From an uncultured Collinsella sp. (GTDB lineage Bacteria; Actinomycetota; Coriobacteriia; Coriobacteriales; Coriobacteriaceae): a stretch of 60,507 nt of DNA. A program made the translations under genes and the position numbers. The stretch is taken from contig CAKUGA010000002.1 of the NCBI GenBank assembly GCA_934654515.1, positions 1 to 60,507 on the forward strand, read 5' to 3'. This document shows positions 45,242 to 54,438 of the stretch, one piece after another. The notes beneath the pieces were generated by a model that worked only from the letters and a program-made list of their open reading frames with translations, was not told where the DNA came from and searched no databases. Position 1 is the first letter of the stretch, and each line of letters starts with the position of its first letter.

Positions 45242-45967
45242 TTGGCTTTATCCGAACGACTTACGCGCGCCCAGGAGATTCTGGGCCACGAGTTCAATGA
45301 CAAGGTGCTGCTGCGCGCGGCCCTTACGCATCCTTCGGCCGTCGAAGGCCAGCCAGTCTCGGCAAGCTACGAGCGTCTTGAGTTCTTGGGTGATTCCATT
45401 TTGGGCGCCGTGGTCGCCCGTTCGCTCTTTGAGTCCTATCCGGAGTTTGACGAGGGCAAGCTTACGCGCCTGAAGGTGTCCCTTGTCTCGGGCGCCACGC
45501 TGTCCGAGGTGTCGCACGAGCTGGGCATCGACGACATCATTATCTTTGGTGCCTCCGAGACCGGTACCGGTGCGCGCGGCCTGCACTCGGCGCTCGAGAA
45601 CGTCTACGAGTCGCTCGTGGGCGCGCTGTACCTGGATGCCGGCTGGGATGCCGCAGCGGAGTTTATCCATCGTACGCTCAAGCCGCACCTGGCCTCCGAG
45701 CGTGCCGAGCACCCCGCGAACCCCAAGTCGTTCTTGCAGGAGTGCGTGCAGGCAGACGGCCACGAGCCTCCCGCGTATAAGCTGGTCGGCTCCGAGGGCC
45801 CCGCGCATGCGCCCACCTTTACCGCCGTGGTGCTCATCGACGGTATTCGCCAGGGCCGCGGCACCGGTTCCTCCAAGAAGGAGGCCGAGGGAGCCGCTGC
45901 GCTGGAGGCACTCGACCGCATGGGCTACACCACCAACGGCGTGATTCTCAACAAGAAGCCTGTTTAA
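45242..45967 (+). CDS. rnc: Ribonuclease III
   Basis: TTG start with GGGAGG 8 nt upstream; 241 residues. The catalytic signature ERLEFLGDSILGAVVA and LYLDAGWDAA supply the acidic residues, and a C-terminal double-stranded RNA-binding domain (NPKSFLQECVQADG...GSSKKEAEGAAALEAL) follows. It processes rRNA precursors and structured mRNAs. Confidence 0.97.
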   Translation: MALSERLTRAQEILGHEFNDKVLLRAALTHPSAVEGQPVSASYERLEFLGDSILGAVVARSLFESYPEFDEGKLTRLKVSLVSGATLSEVSHELGIDDIIIFGASETGTGARGLHSALENVYESLVGALYLDAGWDAAAEFIHRTLKPHLASERAEHPANPKSFLQECVQADGHEPPAYKLVGSEGPAHAPTFTAVVLIDGIRQGRGTGSSKKEAEGAAALEALDRMGYTTNGVILNKKPV

Positions 45968-45977
45968 GCGAGGAACC

Positions 45978-48900
45978 GTGTATCTCAAGTCCCTCACGCT
46001 CAAAGGGTTCAAGTCGTTTGCCGACCGCGCCCATATGTCATTTGAGCCGGGCCTGACCGTCATCGTCGGTCCCAACGGCTCGGGAAAATCGAACATCTCC
46101 GACTCGATTCTGTGGGTCCTGGGCGAGCAGAGCGCCAAGCAGCTGCGCGGCCAGGCCATGGAGGACGTCATCTTCTCGGGCTCGTCGGCACGCAAGCCGG
46201 TGGGTGTCGCCGAGGTCACGCTGGTGCTCGATAACTCGGACCATATGCTGCCCGTCGATTTTGACGAGGTCGCCATCACCCGTCGCATGTATCGCTCGGG
46301 CGAAAGCGAGTACCTCATCAACTCGAGTCCGTGCCGCCTGATGGACATTCAGGACATCCTGCACGATTCGGGCCTGGGCAAGGATACGCATTCCATCATC
46401 AGCCAGGGCAAGCTCGATGCCATTTTGCAGAGCCGCCCCGAGGAGCGCCGTGCCCTCATCGAGGAGGCCGCCGGCATCTCCAAGCACAAGCGCCGCAAGG
46501 AGCGTGCGCTCAAAAAGATTAAGTCGATGGACGAGCACCTGACGCGTGCCCGCGACATCAATAAGGAAATTGCCCGTCAGCTGCGACCGCTGGAGCGTCA
46601 GGTCGATCGTGCGCGCAAGTACAAAGAGCTGTCCTCGCGCGCAAACGAGCTTACGCAGATGCTGGCCGTCGACGAGCTGCGTTCGCTGCAGTCGCAGTGG
46701 AACGACCTGGAGAGCCGCTCCAAGGAAGGCGCCGCCGAGCTGGAGCTTGCGCAGTACCGCATGGGCGAAAAGGAGCGCGAGCTCGAGAAGCTCCAGGTTA
46801 TGCTTGAGGAAAAGGGCCTGTTTGTGGGCGACCTGGGCGAGCAGCGCCGCCATATGCAAGACGTGGTCGGCCGCATTAACTCCGATATGCGCCTGCTCGA
46901 GGAAAAGGGCCACAACATGGTGTCGCGCCTGTCCGACATGCGTGGCCAGATCTCGAGCTCCGAGCATCAGCGTCGTCGCGTGGTCGAGGAGCTCGAGGAC
47001 GCGCGTGCGCAGCTTGAGGAAGTGACCGGTGCGCACATGCAGGCCCAGGAGGACGTTGACGCCGCTGGTCCTGCCGCCGCTGAGCTCCACGAGCGACGCG
47101 TGGCTCTCGACAATCAGATTTCGCAGCTTACGCGTGAGCAACGCGATGTGCAGCGCGGGGCCGATAACGCGGCGCTCGAACTCGCCAAGGTGAAGGACTC
47201 GCTGAGTAACGCCGAGGTTGAGGACAACATGTACGCCTCGCGCTTGGAGCAGATCGATGACCAGCTCGAGGAGGTCACGGCCTCGCTCGAGAGCCGTCGC
47301 GAACGCGCCGAGGAGCTTGAGGGTGCTCTTGAGGAAGCGCGCCAGGCTCAGGTCGATGCGCGTGAAGCCACCGAGACAGCACGCGCGGCCCTGAAGGACC
47401 TGCGTGCCCGCGAGAGCGAGGCACGCAACAAGTTATCCGAGGTGCGCTCGGAGCTTGCCAGCCAAAAGAAGCTCGATGCCCGCATGGCCGACAGCTCGCC
47501 GCTGGTGAGCCGTCTGATGGGCGCACTGGGCGATGATGTCTCGGGTCGTCTGGGCGACGTGCTCGAGGCTCCTCGTGAGCTCGAGGGCCTGGTTGAGCAG
47601 CTGCTTGCCGGCGACATCGATGCCCTGCTGTTTGATGACGCCGCCACGCTTGAGCGTGCCGGTCGTGCGGCTCTGGACCAAAAGAAGGCCTCGGGCGAGG
47701 CGCTGCTGGTGGCGCGCCGCGTGAGCGCCTCTGCTGCCGCTAAGGGCGCTGCCGGTTCCCGCCTGGTCGATCGTCTGTCCGTGCGTGCAGGCTACGGTCC
47801 CGTCCTTGAGGCGCTGCTCGGCGGTTATTACGTCGTGGACGATCTTGCTGCCGCGCTGTCGGCGCCGGTCGTTGACGGCGTGACTTACGTTACCCCCGAT
47901 GGCGCCCGCGTCGCCTGCGGCGGCCTGGTGCGCGTTGGCCTCGATGCCGGCGAGGCGTCGGGTGCCTTGGAGCGCAAGCGCCGTATCCGCGAGCTGGAGG
48001 GGCTTGAGCCCGATTTGGCCGCTGTGTTTGAGCATGTTTCGGATCAAGTCGTCGAGGCCAATGCGGCCGTCGAAGAGGCGCGTGCCGCCGAGGGCGATGC
48101 CGCCGGCGAGATCGCCCGTCTTGAGGGCGAGCGCCGCTCGCTGCTCTCCGAGATCGGCCGCTTGGAGCAAAGCGCCAACAATGCCGAGGTCGAGCGCGTG
48201 CGTATTTCCAAGCGCCGTGAGCAGGCTGCCGAGGCCGTTCGCGCTGCGCGCCCGCGCGTGGACGAGCTCGCCCGTTCGCGGGACGAGGCTCGAGCGCAGG
48301 CAAGCGACCTGGGCCTTCAGATTGCCGAGGCCAACGACGAACTCGACCGTGTTCGCCGTGACGATTCCGAGGCTGCCGGCAAGCTCGCCGACGCCAAGGT
48401 TCGCTTAGCCCAGACAAGCGAACGCCTTCGTTCGCTGAAGGGCCGTGTGCCCGACCTGGAGCATCGTCTTGAGGGCATCGACCGCCGTATCCGCGGAACA
48501 CGCCAGGCCTCGCGCTCACTCGAGCTGCTGCGCCTGCGCGTCGACCCCATGCACGAACGCTATTCGGCCCTGTTGGAACGCGCGTCGGATTGGGCAGCGC
48601 GCCTGCGTGACCAGGCCTCTCTGGAGGAGGCGGACTCCGCTTCGCTCAAGAAGACCATCGAGGATGCCAAGGCAGAGGTTGCCCGCGCTAAGGAGCGGGT
48701 CGATACCGCCGCCGCGACGCAAAACGAGTTTAAGGTCGCGCGTGGCAAGCTCGAGGTGCAGGTAGAGGCCGCCATCAAGGCCATTACCGCCGATGGCACC
48801 ACGGTGCTCGAGGAAGCGCTCATGCTTCCTGCGCCCACCGACCGCGATGCCGCCGAGCGCGAGCTCAACCAGCTTGTGCGCCAGATCAACAACCTTGGTC

Positions 48901-49514
48901 CCGTTAACCAAGTTGCCATGGAGGAGTACGAGCAGCTCAAGCGCCGCGCCGACTACATCGAGGAGCAGCTGGCCGATCTGGAGAGCGCGCGCAAGGCGCT
49001 CACCAAGATCACGGTGGCCATTGATCGCAAGATGCGGAAGGCGTTCCTGGTGACGTTTGAGAAGGTCGACGCGAACTTCCGCGAGATCTTCGCCATGCTG
49101 TTCCCGGGCGGTCAGGCTCATCTGGAGATGACCGATCCCGAGCATCCGGCCGAGACGGGTATCGAGGTCGTGGCGCAGCCGCGCGGCAAGCGCATCACCA
49201 AGATGATGCTCATGTCGGGCGGCGAGAAGAGTCTGACGGCGCTCGCCCTGCTCTTTGCCGTGTACCGCACGCGCACGGTACCGTTCTATGTGCTGGACGA
49301 GGTCGAGGCAGCGCTTGATGACGCCAACCTATCCAAGCTCATTGGCGCCCTCGATGTGCTGCGTTCCGATACGCAGCTCTTGGTCATTTCGCATCAGCGC
49401 CGTACTATGGAGGACGCTGACGTTCTCTATGGCGTCTCGATGCAAGCCGACGGCGTCAGCCGCGTCGTCTCGCAAAAACTCGATCGCGAAACCGGAAAGG
49501 TCGTGAATGCATAA
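45978..49514 (+). CDS. smc: Chromosome segregation protein SMC
   Basis: GTG start; 1178 residues, the full SMC size. N-terminal Walker A GPNGSGKS (31-38), long coiled coil (~165-500), Gly-containing hinge (~505-660, LMGALGDDVSGRLGDVLEA...GGYYVVDDLAAAL), second coiled coil, and C-terminal signature LMSGGEKSLTALALLFA with Walker B PFYVLDEVEAALDDANL. It works with ScpAB (not in this window) to condense and segregate the chromosome. Stop overlaps ftsY by one base. Confidence 0.98.
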   Translation: MYLKSLTLKGFKSFADRAHMSFEPGLTVIVGPNGSGKSNISDSILWVLGEQSAKQLRGQAMEDVIFSGSSARKPVGVAEVTLVLDNSDHMLPVDFDEVAITRRMYRSGESEYLINSSPCRLMDIQDILHDSGLGKDTHSIISQGKLDAILQSRPEERRALIEEAAGISKHKRRKERALKKIKSMDEHLTRARDINKEIARQLRPLERQVDRARKYKELSSRANELTQMLAVDELRSLQSQWNDLESRSKEGAAELELAQYRMGEKERELEKLQVMLEEKGLFVGDLGEQRRHMQDVVGRINSDMRLLEEKGHNMVSRLSDMRGQISSSEHQRRRVVEELEDARAQLEEVTGAHMQAQEDVDAAGPAAAELHERRVALDNQISQLTREQRDVQRGADNAALELAKVKDSLSNAEVEDNMYASRLEQIDDQLEEVTASLESRRERAEELEGALEEARQAQVDAREATETARAALKDLRARESEARNKLSEVRSELASQKKLDARMADSSPLVSRLMGALGDDVSGRLGDVLEAPRELEGLVEQLLAGDIDALLFDDAATLERAGRAALDQKKASGEALLVARRVSASAAAKGAAGSRLVDRLSVRAGYGPVLEALLGGYYVVDDLAAALSAPVVDGVTYVTPDGARVACGGLVRVGLDAGEASGALERKRRIRELEGLEPDLAAVFEHVSDQVVEANAAVEEARAAEGDAAGEIARLEGERRSLLSEIGRLEQSANNAEVERVRISKRREQAAEAVRAARPRVDELARSRDEARAQASDLGLQIAEANDELDRVRRDDSEAAGKLADAKVRLAQTSERLRSLKGRVPDLEHRLEGIDRRIRGTRQASRSLELLRLRVDPMHERYSALLERASDWAARLRDQASLEEADSASLKKTIEDAKAEVARAKERVDTAAATQNEFKVARGKLEVQVEAAIKAITADGTTVLEEALMLPAPTDRDAAERELNQLVRQINNLGPVNQVAMEEYEQLKRRADYIEEQLADLESARKALTKITVAIDRKMRKAFLVTFEKVDANFREIFAMLFPGGQAHLEMTDPEHPAETGIEVVAQPRGKRITKMMLMSGGEKSLTALALLFAVYRTRTVPFYVLDEVEAALDDANLSKLIGALDVLRSDTQLLVISHQRRTMEDADVLYGVSMQADGVSRVVSQKLDRETGKVVNA

Positions 49515-50431
49515 TGGGATTCTTTGACGCTCTCTCGCGCGGACTTGAGCGCAGCCGCGAGGCACTCAACGAGGTCTTCTACTTTGGCGGCGAGGTTGAC
49601 GAGGACTTTTGGGAGGACCTTGAGGACACCCTCGTTATGGGTGATATGGGTGCCGAGGTCGCGATCAAGGTGTCCGATGACCTGCGCGAGACGGCCGCCA
49701 AGAAGAACCTCAAGACCGCCCCGCAGCTCCGTCGCGCCCTGGCCGAGCAGCTCGAGCAGCACTTTGTGCCCATCGAGCGCGATCCGTTCTCCGACACGCC
49801 GAGCTGCGTGCTGTTTGTAGGCATTAACGGTGCCGGCAAGACCACGACGGTCGGTAAGATCGCGAGCGCCATGGCTGCCCGCGGCAAGAATGTCGTGATC
49901 GGTTCGGCCGATACCTTCCGCGCTGCCGCCATCGAGCAGCTTGATGTGTGGGGCCAGCGTGCCGGCGTCCCCGTCATCAAGCGCGATCGCGGCTCCGATC
50001 CGGCAAGCGTTTGCTACGACGTGCTCGACGAGGCCGATAAACGCAGCAGCGACCTGGTGCTTATCGACACCGCCGGCCGCCTGCACACGAGCCCCGAGCT
50101 CATGCGCGAGCTCGCCAAGGTGGTCAACGTGACGCGCAAGCGCGCCGCCAATATGGCCACCGGCCCCATGCCCGTCTCGGTCGTGCTCGTGATCGATGCC
50201 GCCACCGGCCAGAACGGTCTGAACCAGGCGCTCGAGTTTAACGAGGCACTGGGTCTGGACGGTATTATCATGACCAAGCTCGACGGCACGGCAAAGGGCG
50301 GTATCGCCATGGCCGTGGCCGAGAAGCTCAAGCTCCCGATCCTGCGCGTGGGCGTGGGCGAGCAGGTCGATGACCTGCAGGAGTTCAATGCCAAAGATTT
50401 CTGCCGCGCCCTGGTGGGCGAGTCCAATTAA
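49514..50431 (+). CDS. ftsY: Signal recognition particle receptor FtsY
   Basis: A 305-residue NG-domain GTPase lacking the acidic A domain. N-domain helices (~1-90), then G1 VLFVGINGAGKTTTVGKIA, GSADTFRAAAIEQLDVW, G3 LIDTAGRLHTSPELMREL and G4 MTKLDGTAKGG. It receives SRP-ribosome complexes at the membrane, partner of ffh, which begins 10 nt later. Confidence 0.98.
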   Translation: MGFFDALSRGLERSREALNEVFYFGGEVDEDFWEDLEDTLVMGDMGAEVAIKVSDDLRETAAKKNLKTAPQLRRALAEQLEQHFVPIERDPFSDTPSCVLFVGINGAGKTTTVGKIASAMAARGKNVVIGSADTFRAAAIEQLDVWGQRAGVPVIKRDRGSDPASVCYDVLDEADKRSSDLVLIDTAGRLHTSPELMRELAKVVNVTRKRAANMATGPMPVSVVLVIDAATGQNGLNQALEFNEALGLDGIIMTKLDGTAKGGIAMAVAEKLKLPILRVGVGEQVDDLQEFNAKDFCRALVGESN

Positions 50432-50441
50432 GGAGTGACTA

Positions 50442-51917
50442 GTGTTTGATTCCCTGAGCGATCGCCTCAACGACACATTTGACCGCCTGCGCGGCAAGGG
50501 CAAGCTGACCGAGGCCGATATCACCTCGGCCATGCGCGACATCCGCATGGCGCTGCTCGAGGCCGACGTCAACTTTAAGGTCGTCAAGGAGTTTGTCGCC
50601 AAGACCAAGGAGCGCTGCATGACCGCCGAGGTCATGGAGTCGCTGTCGCCGGCACAAAACGTCGTCAAGATCGTGCTCGACGAGCTCACCGAGATGCTCG
50701 GCTCCACCGAGAGCAAGCTCGTCTTTAGCAACCGCATTCCCAATGTCATCATGCTCGTGGGCCTGCAGGGCTCCGGTAAGACCACGGCGGCCGTAAAGCT
50801 GGCTTACCTGCTCAAGAAGCAGGGCCGTTCGCCACTGCTCGCCGCGTGTGACGTCTACCGTCCCGCCGCTGCCGACCAGCTGGCCACGCTTGGCGGAGAG
50901 ATCGGCGTGCCGGTCTTCCGCGGTGACGGCGAGCACCCGGTCGATATCGCAAAGGGCGCCATCCAGGAGGCCGTCGACCACCTGCGCGACGTGGTCATCG
51001 TCGATACCGCCGGTCGTTTGCAGATCGACGAACAGATGATGCAGGAAGCCGTGGACATCAAGAAGGCCGTCAAGCCCGATCAGGTGCTGATGGTCGTCGA
51101 CGCCATGACCGGCCAGGATATCGTCAACGTGGTCTCGACCTTTGTCGAGCGCACCGACTTTGACGGCGTGATCATCTCCAAGCTCGACGGTGACGCCCGT
51201 GGCGGTGGCGCGCTTTCCGTGCGTCAGGTGACCGGCAAGCCCATCAAGTTCGTGAGCATGGGCGAGAAGCCCGATTCGCTCGAGCCGTTCTATCCCGACC
51301 GCATGGCCAAGCGTATCTTGGGCATGGGCGACGTCGTCGGCATCATCGAGAAGGCCCAGGAGGCGGCCGATGCCGAGCAGCTCGAGGCTGCCGAGCGCAT
51401 GCTGCGCGAGGGCTTCACCATGAACGACATGCTCGACCAGATGAAAGCCGTCAAGAAGATGGGCGGCATGAAGGGTATCCTGGGCATGCTTCCCGGCGGT
51501 CAGCGCGCGCTCAACCAGATGGGCGGCAACCTTGACGAGGGCATCTTCGATAAGAACGAGGCCATCATCATGTCGATGACCAAGGAGGAGCGCCTGCGTC
51601 CCTCCATCATCAACGGCCAGCGCCGTGCCCGCATTGCCAAGGGCGCCGGCGTGACCCCCACCGAGGTCAACAGTCTTATGAAGCAGTGGGGCGAGATGAA
51701 CAAGATGATGGGCCGTATGCGCACGATGGCCAATCAGGCGCAGGCCGGCGGCAAGAAGGGCAAAAAGGGTAAGAAGGGCAAGAAGATGCGTATGCCCAAT
51801 ATTCCCGGCCTGGACGCCATGGGTTTGGGCGGCATGGGTGGCCTGGGTACGGGCGGCCCCAAGTCCGATATGGATTTGCTGCGCCAGATGGAAGCGCAGA
51901 TGCGCAATAAAAAGTAG
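50442..51917 (+). CDS. ffh: Signal recognition particle protein Ffh
   Basis: GTG start; 491 residues. NG domain (LVGLQGSGKTTAAVKLAYLL, CDVYRPAAADQL, DTAGRLQIDEQMM, ISKLDGDARGGGALS) and a Met-rich M domain (GFTMNDMLDQMKAVKKMGGMKGILGMLPG). The C-terminal tail has a Lys/Gly repeat (GKKGKKGKKGKK) and a Gly/Met-rich end. It binds signal sequences with 4.5S RNA, whose gene is not in the window. Confidence 0.98.
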   Translation: MFDSLSDRLNDTFDRLRGKGKLTEADITSAMRDIRMALLEADVNFKVVKEFVAKTKERCMTAEVMESLSPAQNVVKIVLDELTEMLGSTESKLVFSNRIPNVIMLVGLQGSGKTTAAVKLAYLLKKQGRSPLLAACDVYRPAAADQLATLGGEIGVPVFRGDGEHPVDIAKGAIQEAVDHLRDVVIVDTAGRLQIDEQMMQEAVDIKKAVKPDQVLMVVDAMTGQDIVNVVSTFVERTDFDGVIISKLDGDARGGGALSVRQVTGKPIKFVSMGEKPDSLEPFYPDRMAKRILGMGDVVGIIEKAQEAADAEQLEAAERMLREGFTMNDMLDQMKAVKKMGGMKGILGMLPGGQRALNQMGGNLDEGIFDKNEAIIMSMTKEERLRPSIINGQRRARIAKGAGVTPTEVNSLMKQWGEMNKMMGRMRTMANQAQAGGKKGKKGKKGKKMRMPNIPGLDAMGLGGMGGLGTGGPKSDMDLLRQMEAQMRNKK

Positions 51918-51942
51918 GGCTGTACGCGCAGCTTGATATGGT

Positions 51943-51976
51943 GAAGGCCGCCCGGATTATGTCCCAGGCGGCCTTC
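51943..51976 (+). terminator. Terminator after ffh
   Basis: GAAGGCCGCC (51943-51952) pairs with GGCGGCCTTC (51967-51976), then GCTGCTTTTATTT. It could act on both converging transcripts (ffh and the DUF134-NifX gene ending at 52023). Confidence 0.8.
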
Positions 51977-52022
51977 GCTGCTTTTATTTGATTGAGCGGC
52001 CTGTGGTTGCGGTGCCGTGTCG

Positions 52023-52787
52023 TTAGTGGCGGCCGCAGCCTTCGTGGCCCTCGTGCTCGTGGTGACCGTGGCAGCCGCAGGACTCGCCATGCTCGTGGGC
52101 GTGCTCGTGGTCGCGACCATGGCAGTCGCAGGTGGCCTTGCCGTTCTGCGCGAGTGTGCCGGCGATGAGGGCCTCGACGCAAGCGTCGCAGCTGCCTTGG
52201 GCACCTGCGTATACCGTGATGCCGGCTTGGGCAAGCGCGTTGATAGCGCCACCGCCGATGCCGCCGCAGATGAGCGTGTCCACGCCGCCGTTGGCAAGCA
52301 GGCCCGCAAGGGCACCGTGGCCGGTGCCGCCGGTGCCCACGACCTGCTCGTTGAGTACCTTGCCATCCTGGATGTCGTAGATCTTAAATTGCTCGCAGCG
52401 GCCAAAGTGCATAAAGATGTTGCCGCTGTCGTACGTCGTTGCCACCCTCATGGTGTCGACCTCCTTTGCTGGCCATGCGGCCGTTGTTGTGGTGATGGGG
52501 GAGTACGCGATATTGCCGCCCTCGATGACGAGTGCCCGTCCGTTAACAAGCGCGTTAGCCACCTTGCGATGTGCGCGGCTGCAAATGGCCGCCACCGTGG
52601 CGCGGGCGATGCCCATCTGCTGGGCGACCGTCTCTTGGTTAAGGCCTTCGAGGTCGCACAGGCGCAGGACTTCGAGTTCGTCGACCGTCATGTCGATGGC
52701 GTCTCCGCTGGCAAGGCCGTCAGGGGTAAAGCCGCGGTATTCGGGGATGATCCCAACGCGGCGCAATTTTTCGCGTCTTCCTGCCAT
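52023..52787 (-). CDS. DUF134 DNA-binding / NifX-type cofactor-binding fusion with His-Cys tail
   Basis: ATG 52787 (MAGRREKLRR), with GGAGAG upstream, gives 254 residues. Residues ~1-95 are a DUF134 sigma-70-region-4-like HTH (DELEVLRLCDLEGLNQETVAQQMGIARATVAAICSRA). Residues ~110-215 are a dinitrogenase iron-molybdenum cofactor (NifX/NafY/NifB-C) domain: MRVATTYDSGNIFMHFGRCEQFKIYDI and ICGGIGGGAINAL. The last ~35 residues are a His/Cys/Glu-rich metal-binding tail. A regulator sensing metal or a metallocluster is inferred. Palindromes upstream suggest autoregulation. Confidence 0.93.
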   Translation of the reverse strand: MAGRREKLRRVGIIPEYRGFTPDGLASGDAIDMTVDELEVLRLCDLEGLNQETVAQQMGIARATVAAICSRAHRKVANALVNGRALVIEGGNIAYSPITTTTAAWPAKEVDTMRVATTYDSGNIFMHFGRCEQFKIYDIQDGKVLNEQVVGTGGTGHGALAGLLANGGVDTLICGGIGGGAINALAQAGITVYAGAQGSCDACVEALIAGTLAQNGKATCDCHGRDHEHAHEHGESCGCHGHHEHEGHEGCGRH

Positions 52788-52801
52788 ACACTCTCCAAAT
52801 C

Positions 52802-52813
52802 TGACATATGTCA
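52802..52813. promoter_or_regulatory. Palindromic operator 1, TGACATATGTCA
   Basis: A perfect 12-bp palindrome 14 bp upstream of the DUF134-NifX ATG. A near copy lies 53 bp away. Position over the start of transcription fits repression by the encoded HTH protein. Confidence 0.65.
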
Positions 52814-52854
52814 ACAATAGAATAGCGAACGTACGGATTTGCGCAAGGAATTTC

Positions 52855-52866
52855 TGGCATATGTCA
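52855..52866. promoter_or_regulatory. Palindromic operator 2, TGGCATATGTCA
   Basis: Matches operator 1 at 11 of 12 bases, in the region shared with the divergent thyA. Two spaced copies suggest co-operative binding. Confidence 0.6.
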
Positions 52867-52953
52867 GAAAATGAGGGCTTATGTTTGGGCTGTGGGGCCG
52901 CGTGCGCCTGGGCTACAATAAATCACGCTTATAGGCGACTGACAGGAGGGTCA

Positions 52954-53802
52954 ATGAGCAAAGCTGATCAACAGTTTGTAACCATGTGCCGCGATATTTT
53001 GGACCATGGCACCACTACCGAGGGCCAAAAGGTCCGTCCGGTGTGGGAGGACGGCACCCCTGCCTATACCATTAAAAACTTCGGTGTCACGGCGCGCTAC
53101 GACCTGCGCGAGGAGTTCCCGGCGCTCACCCTGCGCCGTACGGCGCTTAAGTCCGCCATGGACGAGATCCTGTGGATTTATCAAAAGAAGTCCAATAACG
53201 TGCATGACCTCAACAGCCATATTTGGGACGAGTGGGCTGACGAGACCGGCTCCATCGGCAAAGCCTACGGGTATCAGATTGGCCAGAAGAGCCATTATGC
53301 CGAGGGCGATTTCGACCAGATGGACCGCGTGCTGTACGACCTTAAACACACGCCCTACAGCCGCCGCATTATGACCAACACGTACGTGTTTAGCGACCTG
53401 TCCGAGATGCACCTGTATCCGTGTGCCTACAGTGTGACCTATAACGTGACGCAGCGCCCGCAGGACGATAAGCCCACACTCAACATGATTCTCAACCAGC
53501 GCAGCCAGGACATTTTGGCCGCGAACAACTGGAACGTCTGCCAGTACGCCATCTTGCTGATGATGGTCGCACAGTCCGTCGATATGATTCCCGGCGAGCT
53601 GCTGCATGTGATTGCCGATGCCCACATTTACGACCGCCATGTCGATATTGTCCGCGAGCTTATCGAGCGTCCGCAGTTTACGGCTCCCAAGGTAACGCTT
53701 AACCCCGATGTGCATGATTTCTACGCGTTTACGACCGATGACTTGATCGTCGAGGACTATGAGCACGGCCCGCAGGTCAAGAACATCCCCATTGCGGTGT
53801 AG
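52954..53802 (+). CDS. thyA: Thymidylate synthase
   Basis: ATG 52954 follows ACAGGAGGG; 282 residues. Conserved features are LRRTALKSAMDEILWIYQKKSNNVHDL, the catalytic Cys in MHLYPCAYSVTYNV, and LNQRSQDILAANNWNVCQYAILLMMVAQ with HVIADAHIYDRH. It methylates dUMP to dTMP using methylene-tetrahydrofolate, with DHFR immediately downstream. A possible -10 TACAAT lies at ~52914. Confidence 0.97.
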   Translation: MSKADQQFVTMCRDILDHGTTTEGQKVRPVWEDGTPAYTIKNFGVTARYDLREEFPALTLRRTALKSAMDEILWIYQKKSNNVHDLNSHIWDEWADETGSIGKAYGYQIGQKSHYAEGDFDQMDRVLYDLKHTPYSRRIMTNTYVFSDLSEMHLYPCAYSVTYNVTQRPQDDKPTLNMILNQRSQDILAANNWNVCQYAILLMMVAQSVDMIPGELLHVIADAHIYDRHVDIVRELIERPQFTAPKVTLNPDVHDFYAFTTDDLIVEDYEHGPQVKNIPIAV

Positions 53803-53811
53803 GTGGCGCTC

Positions 53812-54330
53812 ATGACGTGTAAGCTTTCTGCCATCGTCGCCGTGTGTGACGATTGGGGCATTGGGTGCGAGGGCGACATGGTGGTTTCCAATCGCGCCGA
53901 CATGCGCCATTTCGTGGCATGCACCAAGGGCCATCCGGTCATTATGGGCCGCAAGACGCTGCTGAGTTTTCCCGGCGGGCGCCCGCTCAAGAACCGTCGT
54001 AATATTGTGCTCACGCGCGACGAGGGCTTTGCGCCCGAGGGTGTTGACGTGGTGCATAGCGTTGACGAAGCGCTTGCCGCTGTAGCCGATGAACCCGTTG
54101 TCTGGGTGATCGGCGGCGGCGATGTTTATCGGCAGTTTTTACCGTACTGCGTGGAGGCCGAGGTCACGCATAGCCACTGCGTCCATCCCGTGGACACGTA
54201 CTTTCCCGACTTGGACGCCGATCCCGCGTGGGAGATTGCGCGGCGTGGCGGGGTTGCCACGATTGCCTCGGGCGAGGGTGACGAGGGTCTCGATTATGAG
54301 TTCGTGACGTATCGTCGCGTTGAGGCGTAA
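53812..54330 (+). CDS. folA: Dihydrofolate reductase
   Basis: ATG 53812 is preferred (AGGTGG 5 nt upstream), though GTG 53803 directly after the thyA stop is possible; 172 residues. KLSAIVAVCDDWGIGCEGDMV, PVIMGRKTLLSFPGGRPLKNRRNIVLTR and VWVIGGGDVYRQFLPYC define DHFR. It regenerates tetrahydrofolate consumed by ThyA; the two genes form an operon. Confidence 0.96.
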   Translation: MTCKLSAIVAVCDDWGIGCEGDMVVSNRADMRHFVACTKGHPVIMGRKTLLSFPGGRPLKNRRNIVLTRDEGFAPEGVDVVHSVDEALAAVADEPVVWVIGGGDVYRQFLPYCVEAEVTHSHCVHPVDTYFPDLDADPAWEIARRGGVATIASGEGDEGLDYEFVTYRRVEA

Positions 54331-54438
54331 ATCGCCTGGTGTGAACGGTATCATCGGGTTGATTGAATGCATGGGGCGGCGCTTAGCGTCGCCTCGTTTG
54401 GTATAGATGTGCTGTAAGAAGGGTGCGGGCTGGCTGCT

